Positions 21,836-39,446 of a stretch of 64,000 nt of DNA are shown here, in pieces; position 1 is the first letter of the stretch, and every line of letters starts with the position of its first letter. The DNA comes from Muraenolepis orangiensis. Lineage: Eukaryota; Chordata; Actinopteri; Gadiformes; Muraenolepididae. The position numbers and the translations under genes were made by a program. The notes beneath the pieces were generated by a model. It was not told where the DNA came from. It saw nothing but the letters and a program-made list of their open reading frames with translations, and ran no database searches. Location of the stretch: contig CM051007.1 of the NCBI GenBank assembly GCA_027704905.1, forward strand, positions 27,146,634 to 27,210,633. Direction: 5' to 3'.

Positions 21836-21872
21836 AGACACATGACACATTAGAGGGAACATTGGTTGGGAC

Positions 21873-23559
21873 TTCAGCTAACTTCACATGTTTGATCAAT
21901 GACAATAACATTCCTATGTACTTTCATTTAGACATCAGTCATCAATCCGTACTTAAAGTGTAAATCAATGTCATCACTGTGTTTGTGATCGATTGGATGA
22001 AGTCACCGACTTACACCTCCAACCTGTCCCTTTGAAACCATGGCAACACCACCTCGCCTGTGGACGGCCATTTTGGTTTTGTTCCTGCGGCTTCACCTTG
22101 TAGTTTGAGTTATGTTATATTGTTTTATTATTACGTAGCGGCCCGGGGGGAGGCGTGGCCGCCATATAGCCTCACAGCCTTCTTTTATTCTATTCTGTTT
22201 TTATCTTATTTCATAACTGCTGTCTGTGGGGGGTTTTGCACATCAGATGTTCACTCACTGCTTTCTACTTGTGTAAAGCGTGAAGAGACAATAAACTGGA
22301 CCTGACTTGTGGCGCGGGGGCACTGGGGGCACTGGGGCGCGGGGGCACTGGGGCGCGGGGGCACTGGGGGCTGTGGGGATTCAGGTGGTTTTCTTTTGTT
22401 CTGTTCTGTGGTGTGGCAGAACAGATTTGGGTTCATTAGTGTGTGTGTTATGTTTTGGTTATTGTGTTTGTGTGTGTGTGTACTCTACAGAAGGTCCAGT
22501 TGTGATAGACACGCTTCGCCACTGATATATAGATAGATGGATATAGATAGATATATAGATCTCTATATCTATATATATATATATATATAATTCTGCACAT
22601 ATCTCATACCTACTCCAAGTTATTTTATACCTGTTTTTATACCTAGTAGACTGTTTTTACATATTATTTAACTGTACATTATATATTACCATGCACTTAA
22701 CTAACATTTGCACTCTGATAAGATGCCGAATTATTTCCGTTTCTCTGTTGCTGTGCAATGACAATACATTTGAATCTAATCAATGTTATATATGTATATA
22801 TATATATATTTTGGAGTGTGATTTTCCCATTAAAACTCGAATGTAGTCATTCCATATACAATGATCTTCGATGATTAATGAATGTAGTCTTTAAACAGAT
22901 TTAAGCGTTAAATAAGTGTGGGAAGGTGTGTGTTTGTTGTGTTCGCCTGTTGTGAGACAGCCTCATCTGAATGACTGTTCAATGTGGGTAAAGGAGGGGG
23001 AAGGCACAACATGTTAAGCATACTTTCACTGAGCTTCACGCTGTTTTTCAAGCCTCGATGTGGCAGATAGTGATAATATTATCATTCATCTTGTAAAGCA
23101 GTCATGTTGCCTCCTCCAGTCACTGTTCTGCACTGTATTCACGATGCTGCTGCACTACTGGCACTTTAAAATGCTTTTAGCACAATTCAATATATGTACA
23201 TATCATCCTTCACTTAATTATCTTCTTCTATCCACTTTCCATTGTGTATAGTAGTTTTATAGTATAGTGTTTAAGAACATGTATACTGCAGGGGGGAATG
23301 GGGAGTAAGCGTTCCATTGCACTAGATGCTAATTCAAATCTTGAATTGAATTCACGATGCATTGTGCTGTCCGATGTTAAAACGAATTAAAGCCAAATGG
23401 ATTTAGATTCAGGTGAAGTTATCTCCGGTCAGCCTTACCATGTGTGTGTGTGTGGTATCCGGTGGATGACTCACGATTTGAATCTCCAATCGTGTCACGT
23501 GTTACGTAACATAAAAATTGACAAAACAAATATAAAAGTCACGACGTCCCGTTTTGATA
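21873..23559. other. MHC copy A downstream DNA
   Basis: Colinear with 39532-43139 of unit 2. Includes retroposon-like 3' ends (GCACATCAGATGTTCACTCA...GACAATAAAC near 22235-22296 and TTGCACTCTGAT...CAATGACAATAC near 22708-22770), short GGGGCACTGG repeats (22315-22370) and TATA-rich microsatellite (22530-22590, 22790-22810). The uninterrupted version of the hAT site of 40702 lies at about 22962. No gene recognised. Confidence 0.6.
22290..22295 (+). terminator. Candidate polyadenylation signal AATAAA behind MHC copy A
   Basis: First clear AATAAA behind the copy A array on the plus strand that is shared with copy B (39939-39944). It may equally belong to a retroposon fragment. Confidence 0.3.
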
Positions 23560-25131
23560 TGGGCATAAAATATCAATTTATTACTTTGCACATAGACACA
23601 AATATTCCCTGCAGGCTAAAAAAAAATAAAATAAGGATAAAAAGTATATAACATCACAACATAGCAATAACAGCAAATGATTAGACCCCCTTGTAGGAGG
23701 GGCCAGAGGAAGTCCCGCCCCTTCAAAACTTTTTAAAAAAAGGGTTCCATTTCCTAGAATCCGACCAATCGGACAGCTCCGATCTTATTGTTCTATTGCT
23801 ATTGGACAATCACACAGCGAAGAGACCACTAGCTAGAGGAACGAAAACAAACAGAACAGTTAGCTACAACACATCCCGAAATAAGGAACCGAAAAAGAAT
23901 TAAATTACACAATTACAATGTCAAATTACAAATCCATTAAGATATAGTCGTGTATATATATCTACATCTATATAAATATAGATATATATAGATATATGAA
24001 AGTCATAGGAATTACAAAATACACCATGCTCTCTTTCAATAAAGGGCCCTAAAGAATGTACGGATCCGTTGTGTGTTCTAAAAAGGTTATAAAGAGGTAA
24101 TCCCGTTCCGCGCCACAAGGTGCCGCTAAAACCCACCACCGCCACACAAAGAGTAAGTGCATTTGTGTGAGGATGGAACACATAGGTGCCAAGGACACAG
24201 GACGAAGGGACGGGCCATTAAAACCAGCAGGAAGTGGGAGGAGACCTCTTCCTGTAGGGGGGGGGGGGGGTGAAGGGGTGAGGGTGTGAGGAGGAGGAGG
24301 GGGTTTAGATCTTTACCGGCTCCGTGTTGTGAAGAAAGGGGTACCTCGTTTGAATGTGGACGCCACGCAAAGATCAGCCTCACTCCCCCCCTCCCCTCCC
24401 CCCCCCCCTTGAGAACGTAGCCTGCTGATAAACGACGAACACGACATTCTGAAAACCGTCTCACTTTAAAATCGACATTTAGCAAAAAACAACCCAAAAA
24501 AAGTTAGTTTGTTGTTTTGTCCTTGACATAAATACGATTTCAAAGAATTATTTTTCAAATTTTTATATATATATATTTTTTAGAAAAAGAACAAACCTCT
24601 GGCATGCAGGAGGGTGATAAAACAAATCAAATGTTTTCCGAGTCAACAGAGCCATTTCACTAACCCCCAAACTGATTGATACAAGCAAAAAACTGATCAT
24701 CGAGAAAATAAACAGTTACACAGGGAACACTAACCCGACGACGGCTGACCAACAAGAGCCTTTATTAGGACCGTTAATTATAGCTTCATTTCTTCGCGTC
24801 TGAACAAAAAAAAACTAAAAAACAAAACGACATACTGGAATTGATATTGCTTTGCAACGTGGAGCTGTAAAACAGAGTTTGGGGTTTAGGTGGGGTGACC
24901 GTAACTCACATGAACATCCTGGGAGCTTTACAAACCACACAGGCACGTCCTGATGAAGCCTTGTGGACTACATTTCCCATCAGCCCCCTCGGCTGATAAA
25001 ACTAGTGCATAATGCTAGTATTTCATTAAACCAAACGAAACAACCCAAACAATGTGAACTAACCAACTAACCACTGGATTAACTTATTGCATGCAATGCC
25101 TGGACAACACAACTCTTCCCAGCGCGCAAAG

Positions 25132-25166
<35 letters not shown>

Positions 25167-25361
25167 CGCACACCCACCCCTCGCTGGCTCCTCCCACGGT
25201 TCCACTAGTGCTGCTCTCCCATTGGCCGAGGCCGAACGCCCACGCCCTCAGCAGGCGGGTCGCTCAAACTCATTCATAGTAAACCTGCTGCTTTACCGAT
25301 GGTTTAATACAAAATGGTTTCCCGCCGAGCTCACCTCCTGGCGAGGCGTGCGCGTCGACTC

Positions 25362-25625
25362 CTAGCCCCCTCAATCTCCTCCTAGCCTCCTCCATCTCCT
25401 CCTAGCCCCCCTCCATCTCCTCCATCTCCTCCTAGCCCCCTCAATCTCCTCCTAGCCTCCTCCATCTCCTCCTAGCCTCTTTCATCTCCTCCTAGCCTCC
25501 TCCATCTCCTCCTAGCCCCCCTCCATCTCCTCCTAGCCTCCTCCATCTCCTCCTAGCCTCCTCCATCTCCTCCTAGCCTCCTCCATCTCCTCCTAGCCCC
25601 CTCCATCTCCTCCTAGCCTCCTCCG
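25362..25625. repeat. CTCCTAGCC/CTCCATCTC minisatellite, unit 1
   Basis: About 264 bp of a ~21-bp unit CTCCTAGCCTCCTCCATCTC with deletions; the shorter form in unit 2 is 44933-45075. Confidence 0.9.
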
Positions 25626-26010
25626 CCTGACACGTGGGGGGAGGAACCCCGCAAGAGTAGCCGCTGTCGCCATGGCTACCATCGGTTAGTTAAGTGAGTG
25701 TATTGATGAGGGGAAGGGTCAGTACTTACGCTTATTGTCAATTCATTAAATACACACACGCACACACACACACACACACACACGGGTAAAAAAATGCATA
25801 AATGTACAACAACAACAACCAAAATAAGCTAACGTTTTAACGAGAGCCTTCTCCATCTGTACGATGGCTCCGAGAACAACAGCTAGCAAACTAGAAATCG
25901 AAAGAACCGTTGGGTATTTTAAGTAAAAAATAAAATCAACTCTTTGTCACCGCGCTTTTCTTTGTTTTAAGGATTTTTTTTAAAGTCCGATCACCTCCGA
26001 CATACGTTGC

Positions 26011-26051
26011 TTAGCGGAAGCCGATTGTTTCGACCAATCGGCTTCCGCTAA
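26011..26051. other. Inverted repeat in duplicated ago4 3' flank (17-bp arms)
   Basis: Arms TTAGCGGAAGCCGATTG (26011-26027) and its exact reverse complement (26035-26051) around a 7-base loop. Derived from the longer palindrome at 45475-45523 by loss of part of one arm. Confidence 0.85.
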
Positions 26052-27075
26052 ACCGCGGCATCCTGAACAGAGGCCCTCGCAAACGGAAGCTACAAAAAAA
26101 GGACCATAAAATCAACTATCCTGCAGCATCCTCCCCCCTCCTTCTCCTCCTCCTCACCCCATCCTCCCTCCCCCCCTCCTCACCCCATCCTCCCTCCTCC
26201 TCCTCCTCCCCATCCTCCCTCCCTCCTTCTCCTCCTCCCCCCTCCTTCTCCTCCTCCTCACCCCATCCTCCCTCCCCCCCTCCTCACCCCATCCTCCCTC
26301 CTCCTCCTCCCTCCTCCTCACCCCCTCCTTCCCCTCCCCTCCTTCTCCTCCTCACCCCCTCCTCCTCCTCCTCCCCCTCCTCCCCACTGGTCAGAATGCT
26401 ACCATTAAGTTCTCCAACCCCCTCGTGGGTCACCAGGCCTACTCTAAAAAGTCACCATATATAAAAACTACACAACTGGCTTTGCTACCAACCTTTTGAA
26501 AATGTAATCACCATAGTAACAAGGACGATAACAACAACAGCCACAACAACAACGACAACGACACCTAGAACAACAACATCCACGGTCATCTACCGATTCT
26601 TTAAAAACCACGAAAGAGAGAGAGATCCACCAAAAAAAGCCTTATATTAAACTTTTACAAATCTGCTCCGTGTTGATTCGTATGTAGAAATGCATAAAAG
26701 ATTGGCCGAGTTTTTAGAGTTACGCCCTCAGCCCCTCCCCCCCCTCCCCCCCTGGGTCAGCATCAGCGATGGGGAACCTCTCACACGCGCACACGCCTGA
26801 CGCACACACACACACACACAGCCTCGCAATACAAGATGGCTAGCACCTTTATCGAAGGGGGGGAATAATGCAAAAAAATTGTTTTAAAAGTCCTCGTTTG
26901 ACAGTGTATGAACATCACTTCTTCTTCATGGAGTTAGTAATCACGGCCGCAATGGCTTGAGGCCCCAATCGCACTCCGACAGCGCCATCCGGAGTCCACA
27001 TCTGGAGCCTACAGGTGAATTGATCCTAAACGCACACCCCGACTGCTGCTACATGTCGGGCCTGAGCAGACCTCC

Positions 27076-27568
27076 GGTGACCGCTCAGACCCCTTTACAA
27101 CCGCTCAGACCCCTTTACGACCGCTCAGACCCCTTTACAACCGCTCAGACCCCTTTACGACCGCTCAGACCCCTTTACAACCGCTCAGACCCCTTTACGA
27201 CCGCTCAGACCCCTTTACAACCGCTCAGACCCCTTTACGACCGCTCAGACCCCTTTACGACCGCTCAGACCCCTTTACGACCGCTCAGACCCCTTTACGA
27301 CCGCTCAGACCCCTTTACGACCGCTCAGACCCCTTTACGACCGCTCAGACCCCTTTACGACCGCTCAGACCCCTTTACGACCGCTCAGACCTTTACAACC
27401 GCTCAGACCCCTTTACGACCGCTCAGACCCCTTTACGACCGCTCAGACCCCTTTACAACCGCTCAGACCCCTTTACGACCGCTCAGACCCCTTTACGACC
27501 GCTCAGACCCCTTTACGACCGCTCAGACCCCTTTACGACCGCTCAGACCCCTTTACGACCGCTCAGAC
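27076..27568. repeat. 20-bp array CCGCTCAGACCCCTTTACRA, unit 1
   Basis: About 24 copies, two unit types (TTTACAA, TTTACGA) plus one shortened unit near 27390. The 12-13-copy form in unit 2 is 46453-46705. On the minus strand the array lies in the ago4 3' flank. Confidence 0.95.
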
Positions 27569-27817
27569 ACTATTTGCTGGGACGGCTTAGAAGAGGTTTT
27601 TTCGCTTAATAACTGACCTAGGACCACCGCCCAATACCGCCCCCTGGAGGGGGGAAAAAGATACACATCATCTGTCGATTAAAAGTTAGCTTGCTTTTCA
27701 TAGATTTAAATATAAGTTATATATGTCCTGTATTATGTGTGAATATAAAAACGTCAACATCTGAGGCCTTTACAGCAGTTTTCCCTTTATAACGCAGTGG
27801 CTTGCAATGACTGACAA

Positions 27818-28078
27818 CGCACACACACACACACGCAGGCACGCACACACACGCAGGCACGCACACACACACACAGGCACGCACACACGCAGGCACGCAC
27901 ACACACACGCAGGCACGCACACACACAGGCACGCACACACACACACAGGCACGCACACACGCAGGCACGCACACACGCAGGCACGCACACACACACACAG
28001 GCACGCAGGCACGCACACACACACGCAGGCACACACACACACACGCAGGCACGCACACACGCAGGCACGCACACACAC
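27818..28078. repeat. CACACA/CGCAGG compound microsatellite
   Basis: Irregular mix of CACA and CGCAGGCACG units; also at 1-62 and 46952-47056 with different lengths. Antisense Cys/Val/Arg-rich reading frames here are artefacts. Confidence 0.93.
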
Positions 28079-29048
28079 AGCAAAATGAGTGGGGAGGGGG
28101 AGCAGTGGACTTGACCGTGGTCACCTCGCTTGTAGAAGACTAAAGAAAAGAAGCAGAAAAAGCCACGAAAAAAATAATATATGCATCATATATTTAGATA
28201 TTTATATATAGACATATTCTGAACGAAAATAAAAAACAAGAAATCAACTGCCCTTTGGGCCCCCTGTGGCCCCGCCCACTCCTCCCCCTCCCTCCCTCCC
28301 CCTCCCCCCCCTCCCCTTCTTCCCTCCCTCCCTCCCAGCCAAAGGAAAACTCAACCCAAGACCTTGTGAGGGAGTTGTGCCCCGCGGGCGTTGAGGTAAA
28401 GTGGAGTAACCGTCCTGTTGGAGCTGATTGGAGCTGCCATGGCAACACAGATTGTTTAGTTTTCCCGTTTGTTGGTTGGTTTGTTTGTTTGTGTTCCGAT
28501 TTTTTAGTTTTTTTTTTAGTTTTTCATTTTTTTTTCTTTGTTCGTTAGTTTTTTTTTTTTTTTTTTTTACAAATGAGAGGAGAATCCCCAACCCTCACAG
28601 GAACGGCTGGCTTTACCCAACGCAGATCAGGGGGGGCTGGTTGGTAGTTGGTTAAAAATCACGTGCTGATGGGGTTCCTCCGTGCCGGGAGTTTGCTGGT
28701 TGAAGAGGCGGCTCCATTCAGAACGCTTGTTGGTGATCGTTTCCTAAAGCCACACCCTCACCCCCTCCCTCCCTCCCTCCCTCCCTCCCCTACCCAGTGT
28801 GAACAGAAAGATGGCAGAGTTCAGCCCCGTCAGTGAAGACTCAACAAAAGACGGAGGGGGAGAGAGAGAGAGAGAGAGAGACATGGATAATCGACAGGGG
28901 AGGAACGAGGGAGAGAGAGAGAGTGTGATAGAGACAAGGTGCGTCCAAACAAGGGTGTGGAGGTAAGGTGGGAGGAGGAGGAGACACTGAGGAGACGGGG
29001 AGGAGGAGGAGAGGAGAGGAGGGGTAAGGAGCTGGTGTCCTGGGGGTC

Positions 29049-29178
29049 TCAGGCGAAGTACATGGTGTGCTGGGTGTCGTAGTGGATCTGGACCGCCTTG
29101 GCCAGCGCCAGGGGGTCTCGACCGTTACTCTGACCAGACACATGGCTGCCCTCCGCACTGTAGGGGGGGGAGAGAGAC

Positions 29179-29227
<49 letters not shown>

Positions 29228-29782
29228 GAGAGACAGAGACAGAGAGAGCGAGAGTGGAGCCAGGGTCAACCAACGACACAATCACTACTGTCAAAGAGCA
29301 GCCTGTATCCATACAGTGGACCCAAGCTAAGGGTCAACTGTATTTCCTATAAGAACTGTATTGGGGGGGGGGGGGGGGGTCATACAATACAGACCACTGA
29401 AGCACCTTGGAGAATGGCCTTACAGAGGAAGCAAGCAAGCTAGACCAGGACCCGACACGCGTACGAGGACCTGACACAAGGCGCTTATGGGGACCTGACA
29501 CGTTAACAGGGACCCAACACACTTGGGGGGGGGGGGGGGGACCAGACACACTAAGGGGGAGCAGGTCATCCCACGGTCTTACCTGTCGTGGTCTTTGTCC
29601 ACCAGGTGGTATCGTGCACGGAAGGCCACCAGCCGGGCGTAGTAGGCGGGGGCGGGGATGGACACGGAGCGGGTGCAGCGGACGTAGGTGTGGCACAGCT
29701 GGTAGGTGAGCAGCTGGAGCTCGTCCGCCGTGAAGCAGTTGTCGTCCCACAGAACGTGGTAGTGTGAGGGCCGGCTGGTACC
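29049..29782 (-). pseudogene. ago4 3'-terminal stub, unit 1 (last two exons only)
   Basis: Two exons, 29583-29782 (200 bp) and 29049-29157 (109 bp with TGA), match the last two exons of the intact ago4 in length, phase, splice sites and encoded residues (GTSRPSHYHV to HTMYFA). No exons for the N, PAZ, MID or most of PIWI precede it: at 30130 the ago4 intron sequence switches abruptly to DNA that lies upstream of an MHC class I gene. It is a truncated copy made by the tandem duplication. Its reading frame is undamaged, so it is recent or has been homogenised. It cannot encode an Argonaute. It could be transcribed only from a promoter in the MHC-upstream DNA. Confidence 0.92.
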
Positions 29783-30130
29783 CTGGGGGGGGGGGGAGAG
29801 AGGGAGGGGGAGAGAGGGCGACACTCAGGACTACGGCTAAAGGACAGAGCTTGCCTTCTGTGTTGTGGTGTTTTCGGTTTGTCCGAGCATTTAGCAAAAT
29901 GGTCAGATGTTTACAGTTGTAGCTACAGTTAAACAGTTAAAATACTGTAAATTGCAACTGACGGCTAATTCACCAACAAAAATTACTTTCCTGGATATTT
30001 TGCTGTATATTAAAATCAACAAGGTTTTAGTTGTTGGACAGAAAGACACGGGAGGAGAGACACAGAACGAGGGGAAGAGACCCTGGAGACAGACGGAGAC
30101 ATTTTGGTTTGCGTCTCTGTCCATTTCCCT

Positions 30131-30221
30131 CGTTTTTTAATTTTTTAATTTTTAATTTTGTTTGTGCGTGTGGTTTAGGAGGGGCGGCGCCCCATCGCCC
30201 CCTATGGGCCAGCCGCCATTG
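30131..30221 (+). mobile_element. hAT 3'-end remnant at the duplication junction (unit 2)
   Basis: Same hAT terminal fragment as at 2098-2188, in the same position directly right of the ago4/MHC junction. Confidence 0.6.
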
Positions 30222-30717
30222 ACTTTCACCACTGTCGCAAACATATCCTTATGAACAAATGCAAATTATTTGTTTGTTTTCTTTTATTTTCAGTGAATAG
30301 TTGATGTGTCTTTATCATCACGTGTCTTAAATGAAACTGCTTTGGGTGCGACAATGCGCTGTTTAGTGAACAAACTTGTAAAAGCTCACATACTTTTGGT
30401 GGACTCAATAAAACTTTGTAGACTAATCCCTTAAAATCGCCTTTTATTTTAAAGTTTTGACAGTATCCAAGCGATCTTAAAGCTGGTAGTTTAACACTCC
30501 AACAACGATTTATTGATTATAAATACTTCGGAAATATTAATAGAACTCTGTTGTACTTGACTATGTTAAGGTGCCCGGTTATACTGCGTTTCTGTCTAAA
30601 TGCATAGTTTCTAGAGCCATGGTGAAGTCATAATGATGGTATTAGAGGTGGAATAATTCAGGTAGGACTGTGTAGGACATCACTGAAGGCGGGAAATGCA
30701 CGGCCCGCCACGGTAGG

Positions 30718-30982
30718 ACAACAACAACAACAAATCGTGAGGATTGAATCCTCTTTATTGGTCACATACATGAAGACATACAGTGAAATGTGTTCTCTGC
30801 ATTTAACCCATCCTAGTATTAGGAGCAGTGGGCAGCTATTCATACAGCGCCCGGGGAGCAGTTAGGGTTAGGGTCTTCCTCAAGGACACCTCGACAGTTT
30901 TTGCTAGGAGGAGCCGGGGATCGAACCAGCAACCTTCCGGTTGTGAGGCGACTGCTCTACCTCCTGAGCTAGACTGCCGCCC
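30718..30982 (-). mobile_element. tRNA-derived SINE, unit 2 only
   Basis: Absent from the same place in unit 1 (about 2698). On the minus strand it begins with a tRNA-like head carrying a box A (TAGCTCAGGAGGTAGAG) and box B (GGTTCGATCCC), and ends in a (TTG)n tail (30719-30731 in plus sense, CAACAACAAC). A related 3' piece lies in the LINE relic at 4082-4153. Confidence 0.85.
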
Positions 30983-31974
30983 GAGGCAGACCAATTGCAG
31001 TCCCTGGTCCTCCAGGTTGGGGGTTGGGCGTGGGGTTGACTTCCTCATCCCGGAAAAAAAGCACTAGTTACAGAAACACTGAGGAATGAAAGCATCAAAG
31101 ACGAAGGAAGGCGCCCTAGAAATGGGGATCATGACGCTTCCCAGTCAAACCCGCAAGGAAGCTGGGAAGTTGATACACCTTCTGACACCAAAGAAATCCA
31201 TATGTGCCACCATGTTCCAGGCTGGCAAGGCTGCTACCATTGTCAAATAAATGGTGCGCTACAATCTCTCTGTCCTGGGCCTGGGAGAAACAAGATGGAC
31301 ACAGTCGGGGGAGGTAAAGCTGCCCAGCGGGCAGTTATCTACTCTGGCCATGAAGAAGATGGAGCAAATCACACTGAGGGAGTAGCCATCGTGATGACTA
31401 AGGAGACCAGAAAGGCCCTGATCGCATGGGAACCCATCAGCTCTCGCCTCATTACTGCATCCTTCAGAACCAACAACAGGAGAGTGAAAGCCCACATAAT
31501 ACAGTGCTATGCACCTACCAACCATGCAGTTGATGATGTCAAGGCCAGGTTCTACGACGGCTTGAACCACCTACTTGGTAGGGTAGGAGCCAGAGACCTC
31601 CTTATCCTGATGGGTGACTTCAACGCATAGATTGGAGGACGGAATGAGGGCTACGAGGAAGTGATGGGGAAACATGGAGTGGCCAAAAGGAATGAGAATG
31701 GAGAGATGTTTGTTGAGACCTGTGTCAACAACAACCTGGTCATTGGAGGAAGTGTATTCCCTCACAAAACCATACATAAAACAACATGGGTGTCACCAGA
31801 CCATGTTACAGGAAACCAAATCCATCACATCTGTAACTGTAGGAAGTTCAGAAGGTTTATTGTATATATCATTTATATTTTATGGTGTTTTTTTTAAGAT
31901 TTATACTGCGGGAGGGAATGGGGAGTAAGCGTTCCTATGGACTTTATGCCATGTTACAAATGGCATATCAAAAT

Positions 31975-32933
31975 CTTGTATCTTGTATCTTGTATCTTGT
32001 GTCTTGTGTCTTGTGTCTTGTATCTTGTATCTTGTATCTTGTGTCTTGTATCTTGTATCTTGTGTCTTGTATCTTGTGTCTTGTGTCTTGTATCTTGTGT
32101 CTTGTATCTTGTATCTTGTATCTTGTGTCTTGTATCTTGTATCTTGTGTCTTGTATCTTGTATCTTGTGTCTTGTATCTTGTATCTTGTGTCTTGTGTAT
32201 TGTGTCTTGTATCTTGTATCTTGTATTGTGTGTCTTGTATCTTGTATCTTGTGTCTTGTGTCTTGTATCTTGTATCTTGTATCTTGTGTCTTGTATCTTG
32301 TATCTTGTGTATTGTATCTTGTATCTTGTATCTTGTGTCTTGTATCTTGTATCTTGTATCTTGTATCTTGTGTCTTGTATCTTGTGTCTTGTATCTTGTG
32401 TCTTGTATCTTGTGTATTGTGTCTTGTATCTTGTATCTTGTGTCTTGTATCTTGTGTCTTGTATCTTGTGTCTTGTATCTTGTGTCTTGTGTCTTGTGTC
32501 TTGTATCTTGTGTCTTGTGTCTTGTATCTTGTATCTTGTATCTTGTGTCTTGTGTCTTGTGTCTTGTATCTTGTATCTTGTGTCTTGTGTCTTGTGTCTT
32601 GTATCTTGTGTCTTGTGTCTTGTGTCTTGTATCTTGTGTCTTGTATCTTGTGTCTTGTATCTTGTATCTTGTGTCTTGTATCTTGTATCTTGTGTCTTGT
32701 ATCTTGTGTCTTGTGTCTTGTATCTTGTATCTTGTGTCTTGTGTCTTGTGTCTTGTATCTTGTGTCTTGTATCTTGTATCTTGTGTCTTGTGTCTTGTAT
32801 CTTGTATCTTGTGTCTTGTATCTTGTGTCTTGTATCTTGTATCTTGTGTCTTGTATCTTGTATCTTGTATCTTGTGTCTTGTGTCTTGTATCTTGTATCT
32901 TGTATCTTGTATCTTGTATCTTGTGTCTTGTAT
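31975..32933 (+). repeat. Heptamer array CTTGT(A/G)T, about 137 copies
   Basis: Expanded counterpart of 3694-3980: 959 bp, 137 x 7, mostly CTTGTAT/CTTGTGT with a few altered units (TTGTGTATTG near 32191 and TTGTATTGTGTG near 32222). Same flanks on both sides as in unit 1. Confidence 0.95.
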
Positions 32934-33430
32934 GCCATCACAAAGAAACTGACGGGAAGATACACACAAAACAACAAACCAATTCTAGACAAGAATGGCA
33001 TAATGCTCTCAACTGTGGAAGAACAGCTAGAAAGTGCAGTGAAATGTGTTTTCTGCATTAACCCATCCTGGTATTAGGAGCAGTGGGCAGCTATTTATAC
33101 AGCGCCCAGGAAGAACACTTTCAATATGTTCTAAATAGGCCACCACCAGCAGAACCACCAAATATGCCCAACGCTGGGTTTCCACTAAATATCAAGTGTG
33201 AGAGACCAACAAAAGTTTAAATAAAGACTGCAATAAAGCAACAGAAGAGGTGGCCCTGATAATATTCCATCAGAAACCCTTAAAGCAGATTCAAATACAT
33301 CAAATACATTCTCTAGGTGTCTTTTCCTCTTCCCTGCCAAACAAGTCATTTACATCAACAACAGACATGCTCTACGACTTGTTTGGCAGGATTTGGGAAG
33401 AGGAAAAGACACCGAGAGAATGGGCAGAGG

Positions 33431-33732
33431 CAGTGGCGTAGCGGAGGCCCCCACCCCCACTGTAGGCTATCCTCTTAGATTTCGTAACGGGAACAGCGCC
33501 CTGCCCCCCCCCCCCCCCCCCCGTTGGACTTCACGATCGCGACAACACCGTACAACAGTGTACACATGAGTTCCTACTGACCTATACTGTTTACAAAAGA
33601 TGCCTGAAAAAATTTACATTTAAAAAAGTGGCCGCGATGTCTATCCCATGTCACTGTTATTGATTTAGGGAGGGGGCGGGGCCCCATGGTCCGACCTGCG
33701 GGGGAGCCCCCAAATATTGCGCAACGCCACTG
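33431..33732. mobile_element. hAT MITE (unit 2)
   Basis: Same insertion as at 4478-4855, same target duplication GGCAGAGG. 302 bp, with only one of the internal C-run units. Confidence 0.88.
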
Positions 33733-33952
33733 GGCAGAGGAACACATTGTGAAACTCCCAAAGAACTACAGCGGGATTGCTGTTATTCGATGTGGACAAT
33801 GCTTTCTGTCCTGCACACAGTTTACATTTGACCGTAATATATACCGTTAGTTTGTAACGCGTTAGTCCCAACACTGGTCGTCAGATACCGGAGTGGGAGT
33901 CTCGTCTCTGTTGCTTCTCTCATGAATGTTCTTCAAGAGTTCTTCTAGATCC

Positions 33953-39446
<5,494 letters not shown>

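Larger units (their letters stand above)
15239..21864 (+). mobile_element. 6.6-kb hAT element behind MHC copy A
   Basis: Perfect 14-bp terminal inverted repeats CAATGTTCCCTCTA / TAGAGGGAACATTG. The target duplication is 8 bp, CTTGGAAC at 15231-15238 and GTTGGGAC at 21865-21872; the uninterrupted site in unit 2 reads CTTGGGAC. Contents: 5' sequence, a nested hAT (15466-16459), a broken transposase (start MAKRTGSDTSTHQAIVKKK near 16528, C-terminal part 16600-17007), about 550 bp of AT-rich sequence, then a giant 38-bp satellite filling the right two thirds. It lies in the MHC 3' flank, 80 bp after the stop. Confidence 0.92.
23560..29048 (-). other. Duplicated ago4 3' flank of unit 1
   Basis: Counterpart of 43140-48016 behind the ago4 stub, including the same candidate AATAAA on the minus strand near 23578. 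Contains C/T-rich and G-rich runs (24256-24300, 24385-24410, 26120-26395), the CTCC satellite at 25362-25625, the shortened hairpin at 26011-26051, the 20-bp array at 27076-27568 and a CACACGCAGG microsatellite at 27818-28078. No protein gene recognised. Confidence 0.5.
30950..33805 (+). mobile_element. RTE-type LINE relic (unit 2)
   Basis: Same relic as at 2680-4930, with the heptamer array grown to 959 bp. Here the endonuclease motif MGDFNA is followed by a TAG (31628-31630) where unit 1 reads TTG, showing the two copies have drifted independently. Confidence 0.7.

Noticed and set aside
17519..21845. Very long plus-strand ORFs of up to about 600 codons
   Set aside because: All three frames are open with the same 38-residue pattern because the 38-bp unit contains no stop; there is no other sign of coding.
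22307..22536. Gly/Ala-rich short ORF
   Set aside because: Derived from GGGGCACTGG short repeats that differ in number between units.
27076..27568. CRISPR-like array of 20-bp repeats
   Set aside because: Units are contiguous with no spacers, and the genome is a fish.
30900..30982. Functional tRNA gene
   Set aside because: tRNA-like boxes are present but no clean cloverleaf end or terminator; a (TTG)n tail and family copies show a SINE.
31901..33077. ORFs of more than 330 codons on both strands (Leu-Val-Ser-Cys and Tyr-Lys-Thr-Gln-Asp repeats)
   Set aside because: Produced by the heptamer microsatellite; open in every frame on both strands.
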